Assembly: GCF_006376685.1 (NCBI RefSeq)
Contig: NZ_VEWL01000003.1
Span: 341,727-405,726 of the forward strand
From: Ochrobactrum teleogrylli
Lineage (GTDB): Bacteria > Pseudomonadota > Alphaproteobacteria > Rhizobiales > Rhizobiaceae
Length of the DNA stretch: 64,000 nt
Direction of reading: 5' to 3'
In this document: one piece after another, positions 12,562 through 21,612 of the stretch
How positions within the stretch are numbered: the stretch's first letter is position 1
Layout of the letters: every line of letters starts with the position of its first letter
Translations under genes and position numbers: made by a program
Notes under the pieces: generated by a model
What the model was told of the DNA's origin: nothing
The model's database searches: none
What the model saw: the letters and a program-made list of their open reading frames with translations, nothing else

Positions 12562-13584
12562 ATGATGACACCGGCACAGAAAACACTCTTCCTTCCCTTC
12601 GAGCAGGGCATTCTCGATACGCCCGAAGATGGGCAATCCTTTCTCGCATGCGGCCTTTCCGCCGACCGGCTTCTCGATCCTGAATGGAAGCAGATCCTGA
12701 CTTGCCTGCAACCATGGCGTCCAGATTTTCTGGCGCTGGGCAAGGAAGGCTTTCGCGCAGAGCCGAGATTGGCCACAGAGAGCCGTTTTAACGGCGGGCT
12801 ACTCCTGCTCGGAAAACACCGTGGGCGCAACGAGGCGTGGTTCTCCGAGCTTTTGGCGCGTGTTCAGCCGGGCGGGTGGATCGTCGTTTGCGGGGACAAG
12901 AAGCTTGGCGTCGATAGTTTCCGCAAATGGGTGGGCAATATCGCCGAAATCAGCGACCGGATGTCAAAGAACCACGCGGTGGCCTTCTGGCTGCAGCGTC
13001 CCGCCGATCTGGACGACGACTTCATCGCGGCGCTGCGCCCGCTGGAAAGCGCAATTGATGATGTGTTCCGCACCGAACCGGGCATGTTTTCGCACGGCGC
13101 CATCGACAAGGGCTCGGCGCTGTTGGTCCCGCATATGGAAAAGATCGTGTTCGGCAATGTAGCGGATTTTGGCGCGGGCTGGGGTTATCTCGCAGCGCAG
13201 AGCTTGAAATATGCCGACCGCATCAAGTCCATCGATCTGTTCGAGGCGGATTATGAGGCGCTGGAGGCCGCACGCGGCAATCTGGAGCGCCTGGGCGCTT
13301 CGGTGCCGATTTCCTTCAACTGGTTCGATATTACCAGCGAGAAGGTGACCGGCATCTACGATACCGTCATCATGAACCCGCCGTTCCACGAAGGGCGCGT
13401 GACGGATGTTTCGCTTGGCCAGAGCTTTATCTCGGCTGCAGCGTCGCGGCTGAAGCCGGGCGGTCGCCTGCTGATGGTCGCCAACCGGCAGCTGCCTTAT
13501 GAGGTGACCCTCAAGGGCCTGTTCAAGTCGGTGACGACACTGGAAGAAGCAGACGGTTTCAAAATCTTCGATGCGAAGAAGTGA
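12562..13584 (+). CDS. Class I SAM-dependent rRNA methyltransferase, RsmC/RlmG-like
   Basis: The 340-residue protein has an N-terminal non-catalytic half and a C-terminal methyltransferase fold, the architecture of RsmC (16S rRNA m2G1207). The SAM site VADFGAGWGYLAAQSL (near 197-212) and the catalytic MNPPFHEG motif (near 272-279) are clear; NPPFH is typical of guanine-N2 rRNA methyltransferases. LKPGGRLLMVANRQLPYE follows. Target base cannot be told from sequence. Convergent with the enoyl-CoA hydratase gene downstream. Confidence 0.82.
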   Translation: MMTPAQKTLFLPFEQGILDTPEDGQSFLACGLSADRLLDPEWKQILTCLQPWRPDFLALGKEGFRAEPRLATESRFNGGLLLLGKHRGRNEAWFSELLARVQPGGWIVVCGDKKLGVDSFRKWVGNIAEISDRMSKNHAVAFWLQRPADLDDDFIAALRPLESAIDDVFRTEPGMFSHGAIDKGSALLVPHMEKIVFGNVADFGAGWGYLAAQSLKYADRIKSIDLFEADYEALEAARGNLERLGASVPISFNWFDITSEKVTGIYDTVIMNPPFHEGRVTDVSLGQSFISAAASRLKPGGRLLMVANRQLPYEVTLKGLFKSVTTLEEADGFKIFDAKK

Positions 13585-13618
13585 AACAAGGGCGCAAGAC
13601 TTCTGCTTGCGAATGAGC

Positions 13619-13676
13619 ATTCAGGCCGCTTGTGCCTGAAAACAATAGCAAAGACCGGGACACAAAAATGTCCCGG
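13619..13676. terminator. Hairpin pair between convergent genes
   Basis: TTCAGGC/GCCTGAA (about 13619-13640) and CCGGGACA/TGTCCCGG (13655-13676) lie between the RsmC-like gene and the minus-strand enoyl-CoA hydratase gene. T-runs are weak on both sides. The position suits a bidirectional terminator. Confidence 0.5.
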
Positions 13677-13724
13677 CCTCTTTCGTCTATCAGGCAGTAA
13701 CCATCACCCGATGTGGTGTCGATC

Positions 13725-14498
13725 TTATCGATTCTTGAAGCTTGGCGTGCGCTTGTCGATGAAAGCGGCCATGCCTTCCTTCTGGTCTTCCGTCGCAAAA
13801 AGCGAATGGAACAGGCGGCGCTCATAGCGCAGTCCTTCGTTCAAGGTCATTTCGTAGCTGCGATTGACCGCTTCCTTGGCCATCAGCACGGACGGACGCG
13901 AGAAGGAGGCGATGCGCTCGGCTGCCTTCAGCGCTTCTTCCAGCAGGACTTCCGGCTCGACGACCCGCGAAACGAGACCCGAACGCTCGGCTTCCGCTGC
14001 ATCCATCATGCGGCCAGTCAGGCACATATCCATGGCCTTGGACTTGCCGACAAAACGGGTCAGGCGCTGCGAGCCGCCCATGCCCGGAATAACGCCCAGC
14101 GTAATTTCCGGCTGGCCGAACTTGGCATTGCTGCCCGCGATGATGAAGTCGCACATCATGGCCAGCTCGCACCCGCCACCCAGCGCATAGCCGGAAACGG
14201 CGGCGATGATCGGCTTGCGCGCGCGGTCCACCTTCTGCCAGTCGGAGAACATATCCTGCAAATAGGCATCGACGAAATCGATCGACTGCATTTCCTTGAT
14301 GTCGGCGCCCGCCGCGAAGGCTTTTTCGGAACCGGTCAACACCACGGCGCCAATCTTGTCATCGGCGTCGAAAGCCGAGAGCGCATCCGTCAAATCATCG
14401 AGCACTCCCCGATTGAGCGCATTGAGCGCTTGCGGGCGATTGAGGCGGATAAGCCCGACATTGCCGCGCGTCTCGACGATGATCGTTTCATAAGCCAT
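13725..14498 (-). CDS. Enoyl-CoA hydratase (crotonase family)
   Basis: It hydrates 2-enoyl-CoA to 3-hydroxyacyl-CoA in fatty-acid or amino-acid beta-oxidation. The 257-residue protein carries the oxyanion-hole segment [11 protein letters not shown] and the family signature region with both catalytic glutamates ([15 protein letters not shown] and [16 protein letters not shown]). The start MAYETI at 14498 has GAGGAG upstream. The last 62 residues are duplicated exactly, at protein level, by the fragment at 43449-43638. In related genomes, as I recall, this gene sits between mutM and rpsT; here mutM is still upstream but rpsT is 29 kb away. Confidence 0.93.
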   Translation of the reverse strand: MAYETIIVETRGNVGLIRLNRPQALNALNRGVLDDLTDALSAFDADDKIGAVVLTGSEKAFAAGADIKEMQSIDFVDAYLQDMFSDWQKVDRARKPIIAAVSGYALGGGCELAMMCDFIIAGSNAKFGQPEITLGVIPGMGGSQRLTRFVGKSKAMDMCLTGRMMDAAEAERSGLVSRVVEPEVLLEEALKAAERIASFSRPSVLMAKEAVNRSYEMTLNEGLRYERRLFHSLFATEDQKEGMAAFIDKRTPSFKNR

Positions 14499-14619
14499 GG
14501 AATTCTGCTCCTCCTTCATCAGGCATCGCCGTCCGGTTCAGGCCCCTATAAGGCCGATACCATGACAGCTTCAATTTCCGGGCGGCAAGGTGAACCGGCC
14601 ATCCCCGTTTGGCAAGGTC

Positions 14620-15501
14620 TTATGTCTGGCACGAGGCACAGAAAAAAGTCGAACGTCCCGCCTGAACCGCACGCTCGACCACGCCATTGCAGGCGGGATT
14701 GCGACACGGCTCCCCTTCCCGCCCATAGACCGAGAAGGAATGCTGGAAATAGCCGAGTGCGCCATCGGCCTGAATATAATCCTTCAGGCTCGATCCGCCC
14801 GCAGCAATCGCCTCCGCAATCACTGTGCGGATATCGCTCGCCAGACGCTCCATAAGTGCTGCATCGTCCGCCACGGCCCCGGCTGCCCGCATGGGCGACA
14901 GGCCGGAACGCCACAGCGCCTCGCAGACATAGATATTGCCGAGACCGGCGATCAGCCGCTGATCAAGCAGCGCTGCCTTGAGCGGCGTGCGCCGTCCCTG
15001 GAACAACTCCGCCAGTACCGCCCCCGACAGAAGATTGCCGGTCGGTTCGATCCCGAGGCCGCTCAGAAACGGATGCGTATCGAGCGCGCCTTTTTCCGCA
15101 AACAGCATGAAGCCGAAACGGCGCGGATCATTATAGATGATGCGCGCGCCCGAACCGCCCGGCCGCAGCAGGTGAAACACCACATGGTCATGGGCGCTGT
15201 TCTTCGAACGCTCATGCTGGAAGGCGCCGGGCGTATCGGCATCGTCGTCGGCCTCGATGCGAAACGAGCCGGACATGCCAAGATGGCTGATAACGGACAG
15301 GCCGTCATCAAGGTGAAGCGTGAGATATTTCGCACGGCGACCGAGCGCCTCGATACGGTGACCGGTCAGTCGCTCGACAAAATGCTCCGGGAATGGAAAG
15401 CGGAGATCAGGTCTGTTCTGATCGACCTTTTCGATGGTTGCACCTTCCATGAAGGGTTGCAAGCCGCGGCGAACGGTTTCTACCTCGGGCAATTCTGGCA
15501 T
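14620..15501 (-). CDS. mutM: Formamidopyrimidine-DNA glycosylase (Fpg)
   Basis: MutM excises 8-oxoguanine and formamidopyrimidines and nicks the DNA. The mature protein must begin MPELPE, with Pro2 as the catalytic nucleophile and Glu3 essential, which fixes the start at 15501 and gives 293 residues. A longer open frame to 15717 crosses a large hairpin and is rejected. The helix-two-turn-helix ([21 protein letters not shown]) and the C-terminal zinc finger with four Cys (CRNPAC...FFCASC) are intact. It lies 121 bp upstream of the enoyl-CoA hydratase gene on the same strand. Confidence 0.95.
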   Translation of the reverse strand: MPELPEVETVRRGLQPFMEGATIEKVDQNRPDLRFPFPEHFVERLTGHRIEALGRRAKYLTLHLDDGLSVISHLGMSGSFRIEADDDADTPGAFQHERSKNSAHDHVVFHLLRPGGSGARIIYNDPRRFGFMLFAEKGALDTHPFLSGLGIEPTGNLLSGAVLAELFQGRRTPLKAALLDQRLIAGLGNIYVCEALWRSGLSPMRAAGAVADDAALMERLASDIRTVIAEAIAAGGSSLKDYIQADGALGYFQHSFSVYGREGEPCRNPACNGVVERAVQAGRSTFFCASCQT

Positions 15502-15569
15502 GAAAACAAATCCTGAAGGGGGCGGTTTGGCCTTTCCTTCTATATGTTGGGTTTTATCCGCATTGCCAA

Positions 15570-15715
15570 GCACTACAGTTGCATTCTTCGTGATGCCGGT
15601 CTGCAACGAGCAATTTCCTGCGCTCCGGTGCTCACGTACGTTGAAGTACGCTCCGCTCCGGTGCTCGAAAATCACTCGTTTCGCCGCGGCCTGACGAAGA
15701 ATGCAACTGTAGTGC
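15570..15715. repeat. Large (146-bp) cruciform-type inverted repeat
   Basis: Perfect 22-bp arms occupy 15570-15591 and 15694-15715, beginning GCACTACAGTTGC and ending GCAACTGTAGTGC. Inside are weaker nested arms (AACGAG...CTCGTT, CACGTAC...GTACG) and two copies of GCTCCGGTGCTC (one on each side of the centre). It lies between the last TadE-like gene and mutM. It could be a repetitive palindromic element of the Bru-RS type, but that is not verified. Confidence 0.65.
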
Positions 15716-15739
15716 AAGGGGCAGAGCCAAGAGACGGGT

Positions 15740-16300
15740 TCAGCAACCGCTGCAGGGAATGGTGTTGGTATAGCGCGGCGCGAGGTAATAGGTCTCGCTC
15801 ATCGGTATGCTGGTCGATATCCAGGAATTCAGCGGCTTGTAGTCCAGTTCGACATCGACCTTGATGAAATAGGCATCGCTTGCGACCAGCGCCTCGGGAA
15901 GATCGGCCTTGCTGCCAGCCAGCGCCGCGAAATTTGCGACATTGGCGCGCGACCAGTCAACAGTCACGGAAAAGGTGCTGGACGACTGCGCCTTGGTGAC
16001 CTTGATGGCTGTCACCCTGATCTTCGGGCTTGTCCGGCGATAGGGCAAAAGCGACGTGCTGCCGATGGCGAACATATCGTCGATATCCGTGGCTTTGACG
16101 GATATCTGGCGCGTGACCAGATCGGCAAGGCTACTCGCGGACCGCGACACCTTCTTGTTGACGTCGAGACCATCGGCCAAATCGGTGGAGCCCAGATAAA
16201 TCAGGAGCAGAACCGGGACGATCAGCGCGAATTCAACCGCGCCGACCGCGCGCTTGTCGCGAAAAAATCTCTTCAACAACCGGGATAATGCTGTTCGCAT
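15740..16300 (-). CDS. TadE/TadG-like pilus assembly pseudopilin
   Basis: The 186-residue protein has a basic start ([18 protein letters not shown]) followed by one hydrophobic helix with the pseudopilin motif [16 protein letters not shown], in which Gly precedes an EF pair. This is how TadE-family minor pseudopilins are processed by the Tad prepilin peptidase. The remaining ~150 residues should be periplasmic. It lies 42 bp downstream of a second TadE-like gene, the pair forming a minus-strand unit beside the Tad locus. Called TadE/G-like because the protein is far shorter than a classical TadG with a von Willebrand domain. Confidence 0.8.
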   Translation of the reverse strand: MRTALSRLLKRFFRDKRAVGAVEFALIVPVLLLIYLGSTDLADGLDVNKKVSRSASSLADLVTRQISVKATDIDDMFAIGSTSLLPYRRTSPKIRVTAIKVTKAQSSSTFSVTVDWSRANVANFAALAGSKADLPEALVASDAYFIKVDVELDYKPLNSWISTSIPMSETYYLAPRYTNTIPCSGC

Positions 16301-16342
16301 GGCGATATAGGTCCAGTCCGGGCCACAACCCGATATTCGTCG

Positions 16343-16927
16343 TCAGTTTGGAAACGGCTCGTTTTGCCATGTCAGCGTGGAGAATAACGGCATAGTGCCG
16401 CTTTCCGCATCGGCACTATCGGTCATGTAGAGTATGTTTGTCAGAACCGGCCAGCGATAAAGCACATTGAGCTGGTTGATGGTCGAGGTGCCGTTGGTGC
16501 CGGTGATGCCGGTGCGGGACAGATAGCCTTTGTCCGTCAGAATGTCGCGGGTCGGGACCGAGGCAAAGCCGGAATAGGTTCCGAGATTGAATGACAACCC
16601 CTCGCAACCGGTTTTCACCATGAACTGGATCTGATCGCAAAGCATGGTCTGGATTCTGGTCTGCGTGAGATCGCTTCCCCGGACCTGCCCGGTCTGGATC
16701 TGGCGCGCCACGTTCTGCGTGGCGTTCCACAACATCTGTCGGGCGGTGAAATTCATGCCTGTTTCAATGATCGAAAAGACGATGAGGAGAAACGGGATGA
16801 TCAGGAGCGTGAATTCAATGGCCGTGACGCCGTCTCGCGCCCGACCGAACAGCCGCAACTGACGGATGGCGGCCTGCAACCGCAGCCGTCCTTCTCCGCG
16901 CCTTTGACGGAAATCCATGAATGCCAT
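16343..16927 (-). CDS. tadE: TadE-like pilus assembly pseudopilin
   Basis: The 194-residue protein has an N-terminal basic region, then GVTAIEFTLLIIPFLLIVFSI (near 34-54), a processed pseudopilin helix with an EF pair, and a soluble domain with two cysteines (MLCDQIQ and TGCEGL). It precedes the second TadE-like gene in a two-gene unit. In Tad systems the TadE/TadF pseudopilins are needed for Flp pilus assembly. The start MAFMDF is likely; the second Met three codons on is an alternative. Confidence 0.8.
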   Translation of the reverse strand: MAFMDFRQRRGEGRLRLQAAIRQLRLFGRARDGVTAIEFTLLIIPFLLIVFSIIETGMNFTARQMLWNATQNVARQIQTGQVRGSDLTQTRIQTMLCDQIQFMVKTGCEGLSFNLGTYSGFASVPTRDILTDKGYLSRTGITGTNGTSTINQLNVLYRWPVLTNILYMTDSADAESGTMPLFSTLTWQNEPFPN

Positions 16928-17025
16928 GCCCCACCCAAACCTGCCGGTTCAAACCATGGCGCATGATTACATCAGGACAACCTGAAAGAGTATTAACGGC
17001 GCAGGTCGGATTTTAGAGAGGGGTG

Positions 17026-17442
17026 TTATTTATCGTCGCCGGTCTTGGTGGACGCCTTTTCGCAATAGGGTGTGCAGGACAGCGTCTGCACCTCTGCCTG
17101 GCGATAAACGCGCATGGTGCCGCGCGCATTGCTGGAAACGACGAGTTCCCGGTCGATGATCGGCTCGCCGTTCTTATCCATGACAACGATATTGGTAACG
17201 CCAAAATCCTTGCCGGTCAGCACGATGGTCTGGGAATCCTGCACCACTGCATCCGCAATGGCGGGATTGCCGATCACCACGGTGTCGGCGGGTCGAGCCA
17301 GACGAAGGATGCGCGCCTGACTGGTTTCCAGCTTGATATATTCTTCCGCCTGCGCAGCCTGAAGCCCTGCTGAAACCAGCATCATTGCGGCCAAAGCAGA
17401 TGCCTTCCGCAACTTTTCCGAAGAGAAAAACCGATGCGCCAC
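17026..17442 (-). CDS. Exported protein with secretin N-terminal (RcpA/CpaC-N) domain
   Basis: The 138-residue protein has a signal peptide (LRKASALAAMMLVSAGLQAAQA) and a single domain (YIKLETSQARILRLARPADTVVIGNPAIADAVVQDSQTIVLTGKDFGVTNIVVMD) matching the region found at the N-terminus of CpaC/RcpA secretins, such as residues 45-110 of the cpaC product in this window. No secretin barrel follows. It may assist or pilot the secretin. The short tail holds two cysteines (LSCTPYC). It is divergent from the flp gene. Confidence 0.8.
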   Translation of the reverse strand: MAHRFFSSEKLRKASALAAMMLVSAGLQAAQAEEYIKLETSQARILRLARPADTVVIGNPAIADAVVQDSQTIVLTGKDFGVTNIVVMDKNGEPIIDRELVVSSNARGTMRVYRQAEVQTLSCTPYCEKASTKTGDDK

Positions 17443-17554
17443 TCTACGACCCCCGTAATATGCCTAGCAAATAATGAAGAGGATTGGTGAAGGAAGCATT
17501 AAGCCGCCCCGCCTCATGCGCCAGCGGCGAGCCAATCGACCGGGAAACGCTTCA

Positions 17555-17571
17555 TTAACCCTGATTGTTAA
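17555..17571. promoter_or_regulatory. TTAA pair upstream of flp (CtrA-like, imperfect)
   Basis: TTAACC (17555-17560) is followed by a second TTAA (17568-17571). Spacing is 9 bp rather than the 7 bp of the CtrA consensus, so the call is weak. It lies 96 bp before the pilin gene. Pilin transcription in Caulobacter is CtrA-dependent. Confidence 0.3.
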
Positions 17572-17666
17572 GGGCCCTACAATGCGTGTCGATTATCTTT
17601 CAGCCATCCGAACAGAGCGACGGCCATGATGGGGCAGCCGTCTTCGGAGAGGTGAAGGAGCGTACA

Positions 17667-17849
17667 ATGCCGACATTGATGACGCGTTTTTTGAAGAACC
17701 GGGCCGGTTCCACAGCGATTGAATATGCGCTGATCGGCACGCTGGTTTCGATTGCGATCGTCAGCGGCGTGGCGCTCATGGCCGGCAGCGTCGGCGAAAA
17801 ATTCGACAGCGTTGCCACGAGCTTTCAGAACGCGACCAACGGCCAATAA
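17667..17849 (+). CDS. flp: Flp-family major pilin
   Basis: This 60-residue prepilin is the subunit of the Flp/Tad pilus. The leader MPTLMTRFLKNRAG ends in Gly14, and the mature part starts STAIEYALIG with Glu at +5 and Tyr at +6, the Flp motif. The rest is one hydrophobic helix and a short tail. GAAGGAG precedes ATG 17667; longer in-frame starts back to 17565 are rejected because the leader would no longer be short and basic. It is followed after 27 bp by the prepilin peptidase gene. Confidence 0.95.
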   Translation: MPTLMTRFLKNRAGSTAIEYALIGTLVSIAIVSGVALMAGSVGEKFDSVATSFQNATNGQ

Positions 17850-17876
17850 CACTTATTGAATGGATCGGGGGATTCG

Positions 17877-18404
17877 ATGGTCATAGCGGCGCTGATGACG
17901 GCGATATTCGTGGCGGCGATGGTCACGGCCATGGTCACCGATCTTCTGTCGATGACCATTCGCAACCGGGTTTCGATTGGGCTCGCCGCCGGTTTCATCA
18001 TCTTTGCACCGTTTTCCGGTCTTGCCCTTGCCGATTACGGCTGGCATCTGCTGGCAGGCGGGCTGATGCTTTGCATCACTTTCCTGCTCTTCTGCCTGCG
18101 CACCATGGGCGGCGGCGACGCAAAAATGATTGCAGCAACCACATTGTGGTTCGGCTTCAATCCGGGTCTGGTGGATTATGTCATCAAGTTTTCGCTGATT
18201 GGCGGCGCCCTGACGCTTCTCATCATTCTTTACCGCCTGATGCCGCGCCCGGCGCATGCGGATCGCTATGCCTTTTTGGAACGGCTGTCGCACAAGGATG
18301 TCGGGATTCCCTACGGTATTGCGCTGGGTGCTGCCGGTTTGTGGAGCTTCCCGCTCTCACCCGTTGGCCAGACCATGCAGTCGATTTTGTTCGCTCCCGC
18401 GTAA
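17877..18404 (+). CDS. cpaA: Prepilin peptidase CpaA/TadV
   Basis: This inner-membrane aspartyl protease cleaves the Flp prepilin and pseudopilins. The 175 residues form about five to six membrane segments with the two catalytic aspartates visible: TDLLSMTIRNRV near residue 20 and the GGGDAKM motif (GxGD class). The methyltransferase half of classical PilD is absent, as is normal for this family. ATG 17877 has GGGGG upstream; a TTG at 17856 is a weaker alternative. Confidence 0.9.
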   Translation: MVIAALMTAIFVAAMVTAMVTDLLSMTIRNRVSIGLAAGFIIFAPFSGLALADYGWHLLAGGLMLCITFLLFCLRTMGGGDAKMIAATTLWFGFNPGLVDYVIKFSLIGGALTLLIILYRLMPRPAHADRYAFLERLSHKDVGIPYGIALGAAGLWSFPLSPVGQTMQSILFAPA

Positions 18405-18461
18405 CGGCCAGCACGAAATTGCCCTGCGGAACTTATATTTCTTAATACGAATAAGATTATA

Positions 18462-18469
18462 TTAACCAT
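18462..18469 (+). promoter_or_regulatory. TTAACCAT, CtrA-type half site upstream of cpaB
   Basis: An exact TTAACCAT octamer lies in the AT-rich 133-bp gap before cpaB. This octamer is a described CtrA-bound half site in alphaproteobacteria. Occupancy here is inference. Confidence 0.4.
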
Positions 18470-18537
18470 AATTACACGATTGCCAGTGCAATTTTGGAAC
18501 ACGTCGTTCGGACGTGGGGACTTGCACGGGGCGCATC

Positions 18538-19356
18538 ATGAAATCAGCTCGTCTGCTCATTCTTGGGGTAGCCGTCATCGCTGCTGGCGGTGCGGGCTAT
18601 ATCGCCATGAATCTGGCGGCACCGCCGCCAGCGCCGGTCGTGGTTGCGTCCGAAACCCCACAGATCCAGCTGGAAGAAGTGCTGGTCGCCACGGAAAACC
18701 TCGGTGTCGGCGCTGAACTGACCTCGCAGATGCGCTGGCAGTCATGGCCTGCGGAAGCGATATCCGATGGCTATATCACCCGGTCCAGCGAACCAGACGC
18801 GATCAATCAGCTCAATGGCGCAACCGTCAGGCTGCAACTTTTCCCCGGCGAACCCATTCGCAAGGTGAAGCTGATCGGCCCCGGACAGAGCTTCCTCTCA
18901 TCGATCCTGCCGCCCGGCATGCGCGCGGTTGCGACCCAGATCAATGCCGAAAGCTCGGCGGGCGGTTTCATCCTGCCCAATGATTTTGTCGATGTCATCA
19001 TGACCCGTCGCAAGCCGGACAATGCAACCAGCACCTCCATCGCGCCTTTCACGACCGAAACCGTGCTGCAAAATGTGCGTATCCTCGCCATCGACCAGAC
19101 CATTCAGGAAGACGAACAGGGCCGCAAGGTCATGGTCGGCCAGACCGCGACACTGGAACTGACGCCCGATCAGGCGGAAATCATCACCGTCGCCCAGCAG
19201 ATGGCCGACCGGTTGACCCTGTCCCTGCGCTCCATGCACGATGCGGAAGACAAGGACATCAAGCAGGCCGACTATCTGGTTTCCTCGCCGACGCGCAGCG
19301 GAACCGTCAAGGTCATCAAGTCCGGCAGCATTACAGAAGTAGGACCGCGCTCATGA
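18538..19356 (+). CDS. cpaB: Flp pilus assembly protein CpaB (RcpC)
   Basis: CpaB is a periplasmic, inner-membrane-anchored component of Tad secretion. The 272-residue protein has an N-terminal anchor (LLILGVAVIAAGGAGYIAMNLAA), a SAF domain (EEVLVATENLGVGAELTSQMRWQSWP) and the RcpC-type core (LPPGMRAVATQINAESSAGGFILPNDFVDVIMTRR). The start MKSARL has a GGGGCG-like upstream site. Its TGA overlaps the cpaC ATG by four bases, showing translational coupling. Confidence 0.93.
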   Translation: MKSARLLILGVAVIAAGGAGYIAMNLAAPPPAPVVVASETPQIQLEEVLVATENLGVGAELTSQMRWQSWPAEAISDGYITRSSEPDAINQLNGATVRLQLFPGEPIRKVKLIGPGQSFLSSILPPGMRAVATQINAESSAGGFILPNDFVDVIMTRRKPDNATSTSIAPFTTETVLQNVRILAIDQTIQEDEQGRKVMVGQTATLELTPDQAEIITVAQQMADRLTLSLRSMHDAEDKDIKQADYLVSSPTRSGTVKVIKSGSITEVGPRS

Positions 19357-20876
19357 AACAGGGAAAACGCGTGCGCCCGTATTTTGCCAAATCCGCCCTC
19401 ATTGCCGCAAGCCTGGCACTTTGCGCCCAGCCTTTCTTCGAAGCGCCTGCCATGGCAGCGGGTGGCGTCGTCAAGGTCGGCGCACAGGGCCGCGCCCAGC
19501 GCATCGCGCTTGGTCTCAACAAATCGCTTGTGCTGGACCTGCCGCAGGACGCCTATGACGTTCTCGTCTCCAATCCATCCATCGCGGATGCGGTCACGCG
19601 CACATCGCGCCGCATCTATCTGTTCGGCAAGCAGGTCGGGCAGACGAATATCTTTGTCTTCGGCCCGAATGGCGAACAGATCGCCTCCATCGATGTTGAA
19701 ATCGAGCGCGATGTCAGCAGCCTTTCGACGCAATTGAAACGTCTCGTTCCAGGTTCCGATATCCGGGTTGAACTGATCAACGACAACGTCGTTTTGACCG
19801 GCACGGTTCAGACGCCACAGGATTCGGCGCAGGCCGCAAAGCTTGCAAGCCTTTTCGTAACCGGTGGTGAAGCCACGACGGGCCAGTATTCGACGACCGC
19901 TTCGGCCCCGACCGATGGCGGCGGAGTAGCAATCGACAATCCCGATGCAGGGCGGCGCACCAGTAAAGTGGTCAATATGCTCACCATCGTTGGGGAAGAT
20001 CAGGTCACGCTGAAGGTGACGGTGGCCGAAGTCAGCCGCACCGTCATGAAGCAGCTCGGCGTCAATATGACGGGCAGCGGAACCAGCAACGGCATTTCCT
20101 ATGCGGGCATTTCGGAAAGCATCGCTGGCGCGATCGGCAATAATCTTTCCGATACCGGCTTTGGTCTCGCGACCAGCAATTTCTCGGCCTATCTGCGCGC
20201 GATGGAAACGGCTGGTGTCATGAAGACGCTTGCCGAACCGACACTCACCGCCATTTCCGGCGAAAAGGCCGCATTCAATGTCGGCGGCGAATATAATGTC
20301 ATCAACAGCGTCACCTATGACGATGATGGCAAGCGCACCAACCAGCTGGCCAAGATCGAATATGGCATCGGGCTGGAATTCATGCCGGTGGTGCTGGGAC
20401 CGGGTCGGATCAGCCTCAAGATCAGAACTTCGGTGTCGGAACCGACCACCGAAGGCTCCGGTACGACCAACAAGGCCGAGGGCGTGGGCGCAAGCCTGCT
20501 CTCGCTGCGCAAGCGCGTGGCGGACACCACGGTGGAATTGCCATCCGGCGGCTCGATGATGATCGGCGGCCTTATCCGCGATGAAGTGCGCCAGTCGGTT
20601 TCCGGCTTTCCGGGTCTTACCAAGATTCCCGTCCTCGGCGCGCTGTTCCGCAGCAAGGACTTCATCCGCAACGAATCCGAACTGGTCGTCATTGTGACGC
20701 CTTATCTCGCTCGCCCGGTGGCGCGGCAGCAGCTTGCGCGCCCCGACGACAATCTTAATCCGGCCAGCGATGGCGCCGGTTTCATTCTCGGCAAGGTCAA
20801 CCGCGTTTACGGGACGATGGAGACCAAGCTGCCGCCCGGCCGTTACAACGGCGTTGTCGGGTATATCTACAAATGA
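19353..20876 (+). CDS. cpaC: Flp pilus secretin CpaC (RcpA)
   Basis: CpaC is the outer-membrane secretin channel for the Flp pilus. The 507-residue protein has a signal peptide (SALIAASLALCAQPFFEAPAMA), the secretin N-terminal domain (KSLVLDLPQDAYDVLVSNPSIADAVTRTSRRIYLFGKQVG), a BON-like segment, and the secretin core with VTLKVTVAEVSRTVMKQLG and the C-terminal VELPSGGSMMIGGLI...PVLGALFRS...ELVVIVTPYLARP signature. It overlaps cpaB by four bases. Confidence 0.95.
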   Translation: MKQGKRVRPYFAKSALIAASLALCAQPFFEAPAMAAGGVVKVGAQGRAQRIALGLNKSLVLDLPQDAYDVLVSNPSIADAVTRTSRRIYLFGKQVGQTNIFVFGPNGEQIASIDVEIERDVSSLSTQLKRLVPGSDIRVELINDNVVLTGTVQTPQDSAQAAKLASLFVTGGEATTGQYSTTASAPTDGGGVAIDNPDAGRRTSKVVNMLTIVGEDQVTLKVTVAEVSRTVMKQLGVNMTGSGTSNGISYAGISESIAGAIGNNLSDTGFGLATSNFSAYLRAMETAGVMKTLAEPTLTAISGEKAAFNVGGEYNVINSVTYDDDGKRTNQLAKIEYGIGLEFMPVVLGPGRISLKIRTSVSEPTTEGSGTTNKAEGVGASLLSLRKRVADTTVELPSGGSMMIGGLIRDEVRQSVSGFPGLTKIPVLGALFRSKDFIRNESELVVIVTPYLARPVARQQLARPDDNLNPASDGAGFILGKVNRVYGTMETKLPPGRYNGVVGYIYK

Positions 20877-20890
20877 GCGGGGAAACGGGA

Positions 20891-21601
20891 ATGACAATCC
20901 GAGGCAAACAGGTTCCCATCAAGTCAGCGATGCTGGCTCTGTCGGTCGCGCTTCTGGCAGGTTGCGCCAACCGGCAGCACGTGACCGTCGGCGCATTGCC
21001 TGACGATTACCGCACCAATCATCCCATCACGATTGCCGAGCGCGAACAGGTGACCGACATTCCGGTCGGCAGCGCCGATAGCCGGCTAAATACCATGCAG
21101 CGCGGCATCGTTCAGAAGGTCGTCGCCAACTATCGCTATAACGGATCGGGCATGGTCTATGTGCTGGTTCCAGCTGGTGCAGCCAATCAGGCTGCCGCCT
21201 ATCGCCTGAGCACCGAAATCTCCGCAGCGCTGCGCAAGGGTGGCATCAAGCAGACCAATATCGCCATTGAAAACTATCCCGTTCCATCACCGGATGCCGC
21301 AGCGCCGATCCGCATCAGCTATTATGCGATGACGGCTGGCACGACGCCTTGCGGTCGCTGGCCGGACGATATTGCGACCACGCCGGAAAACAAGCATTAC
21401 GCCAATTTCGGCTGCTCGATGCAGAACAATCTCGCAGCTCAAGTCGCCAATCCAGCCGATCTTCTCGGACCGCGCGCTTCCTCTCCAATCGATTCCGACC
21501 GCACGACGGAACGCCTCAATGGCGATCAGGGCTACACGAAAATGTCGACTGCGCAGACGGATAATTGGCAAGAACCCCGCAGCGAACAGGCAAATTACTA
21601 A
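20891..21601 (+). CDS. cpaD: Pilus biogenesis lipoprotein CpaD
   Basis: CpaD is the outer-membrane lipoprotein that partners the CpaC secretin. The protein has a lipoprotein signal ending in the lipobox LLAGC (Cys about residue 26 from this start), then the CpaD motifs HVTVGALPDDYRTNHPITI and a C-terminal CxxxNNLAAQVANPADLLGPR pattern typical of the family. I chose ATG 20891 (GGGGA upstream), giving 236 residues; ATG 20873, overlapping the cpaC stop, is the alternative and would add six residues. Confidence 0.9.
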   Translation: MTIRGKQVPIKSAMLALSVALLAGCANRQHVTVGALPDDYRTNHPITIAEREQVTDIPVGSADSRLNTMQRGIVQKVVANYRYNGSGMVYVLVPAGAANQAAAYRLSTEISAALRKGGIKQTNIAIENYPVPSPDAAAPIRISYYAMTAGTTPCGRWPDDIATTPENKHYANFGCSMQNNLAAQVANPADLLGPRASSPIDSDRTTERLNGDQGYTKMSTAQTDNWQEPRSEQANY

Positions 21602-21612
21602 GAGGGCGAACC

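Noticed and set aside
15502..15717. N-terminal extension of mutM
   Set aside because: MutM needs Pro2 as nucleophile, so translation must begin at MPELPE; the extension runs through a cruciform.
17555..17571. TTAA pair before flp as a true CtrA site
   Set aside because: Spacing is 9 bp instead of 7, so only listed at low confidence and not claimed as a site.
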